A stretch of DNA of 26,266 nt, taken from NCBI GenBank assembly GCA_964612295.1, contig CAZTDY010000057.1, positions 1 through 26,266 of the forward strand, written 5' to 3'. The position numbers and the translations under genes are program-made. Below, piece after piece: positions 22,893 to 26,266 of this stretch (the first letter of the stretch is position 1; every line of letters starts with the position of its first letter). Under the pieces are notes generated by a model, which searched no databases, had not been told where the DNA came from, and saw nothing but the letters and a program-made list of their open reading frames with translations. Source of the stretch: CAYQJL01 sp964612295 (GTDB lineage Bacteria > Eisenbacteria > RBG-16-71-46 > CAIMUX01 > WJJG01).

Positions 22893-24221
22893 CTACTTCT
22901 TGGCGAAGAAGTCCTCCAGAACCGACTGCAACGTGGGCTCGCCGATCTCCTGCAGATCGTAGCGGACCCGAACCGCCGGCTTGTCGATCTTGACGATCCG
23001 CCTCAGATCGATCGGGGTGCCGATGACCACGAGATCGCAATCGACCTGAGCGATGGTGGCCTCGAGGTCCTTGACCTGCTGAGCGCCGTAGCCCATCGCG
23101 GGCAAGAGCGAACCGATCTCGGGATAGGACGCGAAGGTGTCCTTCAACTCACCAACCAGGTAGGGGCGCGGGTCGACCAGCTCGGCCGCACCATACTTGG
23201 TGGCCGCGACCACACCGGCGCCGTACTTCATGCCGCCGTGCGTCAGCGTGGGACCGTCTTCCACGACGAGGACCCGCTTGCCCTTGATCGCGGTGGGATC
23301 ATCGACCGAAAGCGGCGACGCCGCATCGATGACCTTGGCGGTCGGGTTGTGCCGGCGGATGTTCTCGCGAATGATCTCGATGCCATCCGGACTGGCGGAG
23401 TCGATCTTGTTGATGACGATCACGTCGGCCTGCAGGAAGCAGGTGCGGCCCGGGTAGTAGACCAGCTCATGTCCCGGCCGGTGCGGATCGACGATGGTGA
23501 TGGTCAGGTCCGGCTTGAAGAACGAGGTGTCGTTGTTGCCGCCGTCCCAGATGACGACGTCGCCTTCCTTCTCCGCCTCACGCAGGATCGCCTCGTAGTC
23601 CACACCCGCGTAGCAGATCGTCCCGCTCTCGATGTGCGGCTCGTACTCTTCCATCTCTTCGATCGTGCACTCGTGCTTCTCGAGATCCTCGAGGGAGGCA
23701 AACCGCTGCACGCCCTGGCGCGCCAGATCGCCGTAGGGCATCGGATGGCGCGCGGCGACGGCGGTCTTGCCCATGTCGCGCAGGAGGCCGGAGATCTTCC
23801 GCGACGTCTGGCTCTTGCCACAGCCGGTCCGCACCGCCAGCACGGCGATCACGGGCTTCGAGCTCTTGGCCTGCGTGGCTTCGGGACCATGGATCGAGAA
23901 GTGGGGTCCCATCGAGTGGACCCAGGCGGCGATCTCCATCACCTTCTGATTGGAAAGGTCGGAGTAGGCCAACACGATCTCGTCGATGTGCTCTTTCGCG
24001 ACCAGGTCGGGCAGAGACTCTTCCGGAATGATCGGAATCCCGTTGGGGTAGAGCTCACCAGCCAGAACGGCGGGATAGGTCCGATCCTCGATACCCGGGA
24101 TCTGGGTGGCGGTGATCGCAATCACCTCCACGGAGGGATCGTTTCGATACACCATGTTAAAGCTGTGGAAGTCTCTTCCGCCGGCTCCCAGAATCACAAT
24201 TCGCCTGCGCTTCTCTGACAT
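22893..24221 (-). CDS. Predicted GTPase of the cyclic-2,3-diphosphoglycerate-synthase-like family
   Basis: The 442-residue product matches a family common in archaea and some bacteria that is often labelled cyclic 2,3-diphosphoglycerate synthase. An N-terminal Rossmann-like part starts IVILGAGGRDFHSFN and has ITATQIPGIEDRTYP and AGELYPNGIPI. The P-loop domain contains VLAVRTGCGKSQTSRK (P-loop 131-138), WDGGNND (225-231) and VIVINKID (267-274), an NKxD guanine-specificity motif. A C-terminal beta/alpha part (about 380-440) follows. ATG 24221 has GAGGAGG 7 nt upstream. It heads the sucCD-ndk-fatty-acid run behind a strong promoter. True cyclic 2,3-DPG synthesis is known from methanogens, so that reaction is not assumed here; function in bacteria is unclear. 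Confidence 0.8.
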   Translation of the reverse strand: MSEKRRRIVILGAGGRDFHSFNMVYRNDPSVEVIAITATQIPGIEDRTYPAVLAGELYPNGIPIIPEESLPDLVAKEHIDEIVLAYSDLSNQKVMEIAAWVHSMGPHFSIHGPEATQAKSSKPVIAVLAVRTGCGKSQTSRKISGLLRDMGKTAVAARHPMPYGDLARQGVQRFASLEDLEKHECTIEEMEEYEPHIESGTICYAGVDYEAILREAEKEGDVVIWDGGNNDTSFFKPDLTITIVDPHRPGHELVYYPGRTCFLQADVIVINKIDSASPDGIEIIRENIRRHNPTAKVIDAASPLSVDDPTAIKGKRVLVVEDGPTLTHGGMKYGAGVVAATKYGAAELVDPRPYLVGELKDTFASYPEIGSLLPAMGYGAQQVKDLEATIAQVDCDLVVIGTPIDLRRIVKIDKPAVRVRYDLQEIGEPTLQSVLEDFFAKK

Positions 24222-24402
24222 TATTGTCCTCCTCGTCTCTGGAACGCATGGGGCGCTCCCGATCCGCACCTCCCGAGCCAGGGAGAACGCCTGAGTTCGC
24301 CCCCTCATCCGGGTTGATCCGGGAAGACTCACCCAGCGAGGCGCGCGCCTTTTCACGCACCCAGCGGCCAGGGAGGGCAGAACTTAGCGACAAATTTACA
24401 AG
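24222..24402 (-). promoter_or_regulatory. Leader of about 180 nt before the cPGS-like gene
   Basis: The predicted transcript runs about 180 nt before the ATG at 24221. It can form several short stems, including CTCCC/GGGAG (5 bp), TGAGT/ACTCA (5 bp over a 32-nt interior) and the self-complementary GGCGCGCGCC. I do not recognise a known riboswitch or leader peptide. Nothing coding is supported in it. Confidence 0.35.
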
Positions 24403-24408
24403 CTTGGG

Positions 24409-24437
24409 ATCATAGCAGACGAAGCGCGGGCTGTCAA
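24409..24437 (-). promoter_or_regulatory. Near-consensus sigma-70 promoter of the cPGS-sucCD-ndk-yceD-rpmF-plsX-fab-rnc run
   Basis: On the minus strand TTGACA (24437-24432) is followed after exactly 17 bases by TATGAT (24414-24409). Both hexamers and the spacing are close to ideal, which points to strong constitutive transcription starting near 24402. It lies 15 nt beyond the rfaE2 stop. Confidence 0.8.
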
Positions 24438-24452
24438 AAAGGGGATCTGCAA

Positions 24453-24962
24453 CTAGTTTGGCGATTCGCCCCGGAGGCGCTCGGCCAGCGACGTGGTCGA
24501 AAACCCCGGCAACAAGGGGACGCGCACCACCCTGCCCCCGGAGGCCTCCACGGTGTCCCGGCCGACGATCCTATCGAGGGCGTAGTCGTCGCCCTTGACC
24601 AGCACGTCGGGGCGCACCGCTTCGATAAGCTCCGCAGGCGTGTCCTCATCGAAGAACACGACGTAGTCGACCGGCCGGAGCGAGGCAACCACAAGCCCGC
24701 GGGCCTCTTGCGCGACCAGCGGTCGCGTGGGCCCCTTGAGGCGCACGACGGACGCGTCGGTGTTGAGCCCGACGACGAGCCGCTCGCCCTGATCACGGGC
24801 CTGCTCTAAGAGCGTCACGTGGCCGGCATGGATGAGATCGAAGCAGCCGTTGGTGAAGACGATCCGTTCACCGGCCCCGCGGTGGGCCTCGAGGCGTACG
24901 AGAAGCTCGGGGAGGCCCAGAATCCGTTTCGACGCGCGCGCGGCGGCCTCAGGCGGGGTCAT
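24453..24962 (-). CDS. rfaE2: D-glycero-beta-D-manno-heptose 1-phosphate adenylyltransferase (RfaE2/HldE C-terminal-domain type)
   Basis: Adenylylates heptose 1-phosphate to ADP-heptose, the inner-core LPS precursor. The 169-residue product has the cytidylyltransferase-fold signature TNGCFDLIHAGHVTLLEQAR, with the nucleotide-binding HxGH at His45 and His48. LVVGLNTDASV, KGPTRPL and PDVLVKGDDY follow in the usual order. It is the last gene of the pair; its ATG (24962) lies inside the end of rfaE1, a 14-nt overlap. In E. coli these are one fused protein (HldE); here they are separate. Confidence 0.93.
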   Translation of the reverse strand: MTPPEAAARASKRILGLPELLVRLEAHRGAGERIVFTNGCFDLIHAGHVTLLEQARDQGERLVVGLNTDASVVRLKGPTRPLVAQEARGLVVASLRPVDYVVFFDEDTPAELIEAVRPDVLVKGDDYALDRIVGRDTVEASGGRVVRVPLLPGFSTTSLAERLRGESPN

Positions 24963-25983
24963 CGCCCACTCCCTTCGAGGCCACGAGCGCTGCGGTTGCC
25001 AGGCTGGCGCGAATCTCGTCCAGGCTCGTCGTCGCCGTGCCGAGTTCGCGAATGACCCTGCTGGCGGCATGATTGGCCAAGCGGGTGACGTCTTCGACCG
25101 GCACCCGGGCGGCCAGCCCGAGGGCCAGGGTGCTGATAACGGTATCGCCGGCGCCGGTCACGTCGTAGACATCCCGACCGGCGGCCGAGATGTGGACCGT
25201 CGGCTGCCCGGCGCGGAAGAGCGACATGCCCTCCTCGCCACGCGTGATCAGCAGATTCTCGGCCTGCAGCCCCGCCAGCAACCTCTGCCCCACCTCCTCC
25301 AGGGATTCATCGTCCGTAATCGGCTGACCGGCGGCGAAGGAGGCTTCTCTCTTGTTCGGGGTCAGGATGGTCACCTGCTTGTAGCTGTGAAAGTGCGTCT
25401 CCTTCGGATCGACGCAGACCGGCAACCCCTGCTCGCGAAAACGCGGGAGGAAGGCATCGAGGAGACGCCGGCAAATGACGCCCTTGCCGTAGTCGGAGAT
25501 GAGCACCGCCTCAGCTTTCGGAAGCAGCGATTCGACCTGCTGGGCCAGGCGTTGGAAGGGAGCATCCCCCAAACGGCTCACCTGCTCCCGGTCGATCCGC
25601 ACGACCTGCTGGCCGCGCGCAACCAGGCGCGTCTTCTTGATCGTGGGGCGGTCGGGATCGGTGACCAGGTGTGCGGTGTCGATCTCGTGGCGCTCGAGGG
25701 TGGACCGGAGCAGCCGGCCACCGTTGTCGTCACCGGTGACCGAAACCAGAAGAGGAGTGCCGCCTAAGGATCGAACGTTGTGGGCGACATTGGCGGCGCC
25801 GCCCAAGCGCTGGCTTTCGCGCTCGACCTTGACGACCGGAACCGGCGCCTCGGGCGAGATGCGCAGAGCATCGCCCCAGATGTAATGGTCGAGCATCGCA
25901 TCGCCGAGAACCAGAACGGTTCGCCCGCTGATGCTGCCCAGATGTTCACTCAAACGCTTGAGGTCGGCAGTGGTCATGAGCAT
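24949..25983 (-). CDS. rfaE1: D-beta-D-heptose 7-phosphate kinase (RfaE1/HldE N-terminal-domain type)
   Basis: Phosphorylates D-glycero-D-manno-heptose 7-phosphate at C1 in ADP-heptose synthesis. Its 344 residues form a PfkB/ribokinase fold. The substrate region has DHYIWGDALRISPEAPVPV and the RLGGAANVAHNVRSLGG signature (59-75). The C-terminal catalytic motif DVYDVTGAGDTVIS has Asp280 as the expected base. ATG 25983 and ATG 25977 are both possible; neither has a strong ribosome-binding site. It overlaps rfaE2 by 14 nt, so the pair is coupled. Together with lptF/lptG it confirms a heptose-containing LPS. Confidence 0.94.
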   Translation of the reverse strand: MLMTTADLKRLSEHLGSISGRTVLVLGDAMLDHYIWGDALRISPEAPVPVVKVERESQRLGGAANVAHNVRSLGGTPLLVSVTGDDNGGRLLRSTLERHEIDTAHLVTDPDRPTIKKTRLVARGQQVVRIDREQVSRLGDAPFQRLAQQVESLLPKAEAVLISDYGKGVICRRLLDAFLPRFREQGLPVCVDPKETHFHSYKQVTILTPNKREASFAAGQPITDDESLEEVGQRLLAGLQAENLLITRGEEGMSLFRAGQPTVHISAAGRDVYDVTGAGDTVISTLALGLAARVPVEDVTRLANHAASRVIRELGTATTSLDEIRASLATAALVASKGVGDDPA

Positions 25984-26013
25984 ATGATCTCGGTTGCCTG
26001 TGGTTCGGAAGCC

Positions 26014-26214
26014 CTAAGGTCCGCCAGGCAGTGGACCACACGCCGCCCTCAAGCGCAAGAGAGCAGCACGCCCACCCGGCCCGCTACGGGCCACGTTGAC
26101 CTTCAGGCGACGGTCCATAATCACCCGGGACGAAACCACGACCCCGAAGGGTGCGAAGAGTAGATTGAGATCAGAGTCACTGCAGCGGTAGGACAGATTG
26201 CCCACGTAGAGACC
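26014..26214 (-). pseudogene. Decayed RRM-type RNA-binding protein gene with internal deletion
   Basis: The minus strand encodes the first half of a bacterial RRM: LYVGNLSY (the RNP-2 strand), a helix, LFAPFGVVVSSRVIMDR. It then jumps directly to RLKVNVAR, which matches the last strand of the domain (usually GRRLKVNEAR). About 35 residues, including the RNP-1 strand (GFGFVEM-like), are missing in frame. A TAG at 26217-26215 stands where the start codon would be expected, leaving only GTG 26205 inside RNP-2. The 25 residues after the deletion are unlike an RRM tail. Loss of RNP-1 means no functional RRM can fold. A GTG-started 63-residue product remains possible. Confidence 0.65.
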
Positions 26215-26266
26215 CTAAAGCGTCAATAAATCTGAGTTGAAATCGCGGGGGGGTATTGAAAACGGG

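Noticed and set aside
23238..24218. Plus-strand open frame opposite the cPGS-like gene
   Set aside because: Antisense shadow; repeated charged His/Asp/Arg composition and no family.
22893..24221. Naming the gene cpgS and assuming cyclic 2,3-DPG production
   Set aside because: The family label is propagated widely in bacteria without biochemical support that I know of; the motifs support a P-loop GTPase only.

Overview
The window is a GC-rich, gene-dense stretch of a Gram-negative (diderm, LPS-bearing) bacterial chromosome. LPS transport permeases (lptF, lptG), ADP-heptose synthesis genes (rfaE1, rfaE2), a PorV/FadL-type outer-membrane protein and several lipoproteins or secreted proteins show the outer membrane. 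A DUF4837-type lipoprotein together with a PorV-like protein suggests an FCB-related lineage (for example Gemmatimonadota, Eisenbacteria-like or Latescibacteria-like); this is inference from gene content only. There are no rRNA or tRNA genes, insertion sequences, phage genes or CRISPR arrays that I can see.

Layout, left to right. (1) 1-234: the N-terminus of a secreted repeat protein on the minus strand, leaving the window. (2) 451-2930: lptF-lptG on the plus strand. (3) 2937-6793, minus: efp -> accB -> pilT-like ATPase -> accC, a classic efp-accB-accC cluster with a pilus retraction ATPase inserted between the two carboxylase subunits. (4) 6794-7316: a 523-base gene-free region holding a likely efp promoter, its structured leader and two hairpins. 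(5) 7317-12877, minus: a probable envelope-stress operon, TPR secreted protein -> ECF sigma factor -> zinc-finger anti-sigma factor -> HtrA-like protein -> DUF4837-like lipoprotein. The HtrA-like protein has lost all three catalytic residues. (6) 13082-14897, plus, divergent from that operon: a small lipoprotein with a CxxCH motif, then a PorV/FadL-like outer-membrane protein. (7) 14905-24221, minus: one long run of genes, cPGS-like GTPase -> sucC -> sucD -> ndk -> yceD -> rpmF -> plsX -> fabD -> acpP -> fabF -> rnc, headed by a near-consensus sigma-70 promoter and a leader of about 180 nt. The fatty-acid part lacks fabH and fabG at their usual places. (8) 24453-25983, minus: rfaE1-rfaE2, two overlapping genes for heptose activation. 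(9) 26014-26214, minus: the remains of an RRM RNA-binding protein gene with an internal deletion.

Functionally the window mixes envelope building (LPS transport and heptose synthesis, malonyl-CoA and fatty-acid or phospholipid synthesis), a putative extracytoplasmic stress circuit, and housekeeping (TCA-cycle SucCD, Ndk, L32, RNase III, EF-P). The most unusual item is the sigma / anti-sigma / dead-HtrA module: the anti-sigma factor ends in a hydrophobic Phe C-terminus and the next gene encodes a PDZ protein that cannot be a serine protease. This suggests a non-proteolytic sensor arrangement. That idea is inference; the loss of the triad is read directly from the sequence.
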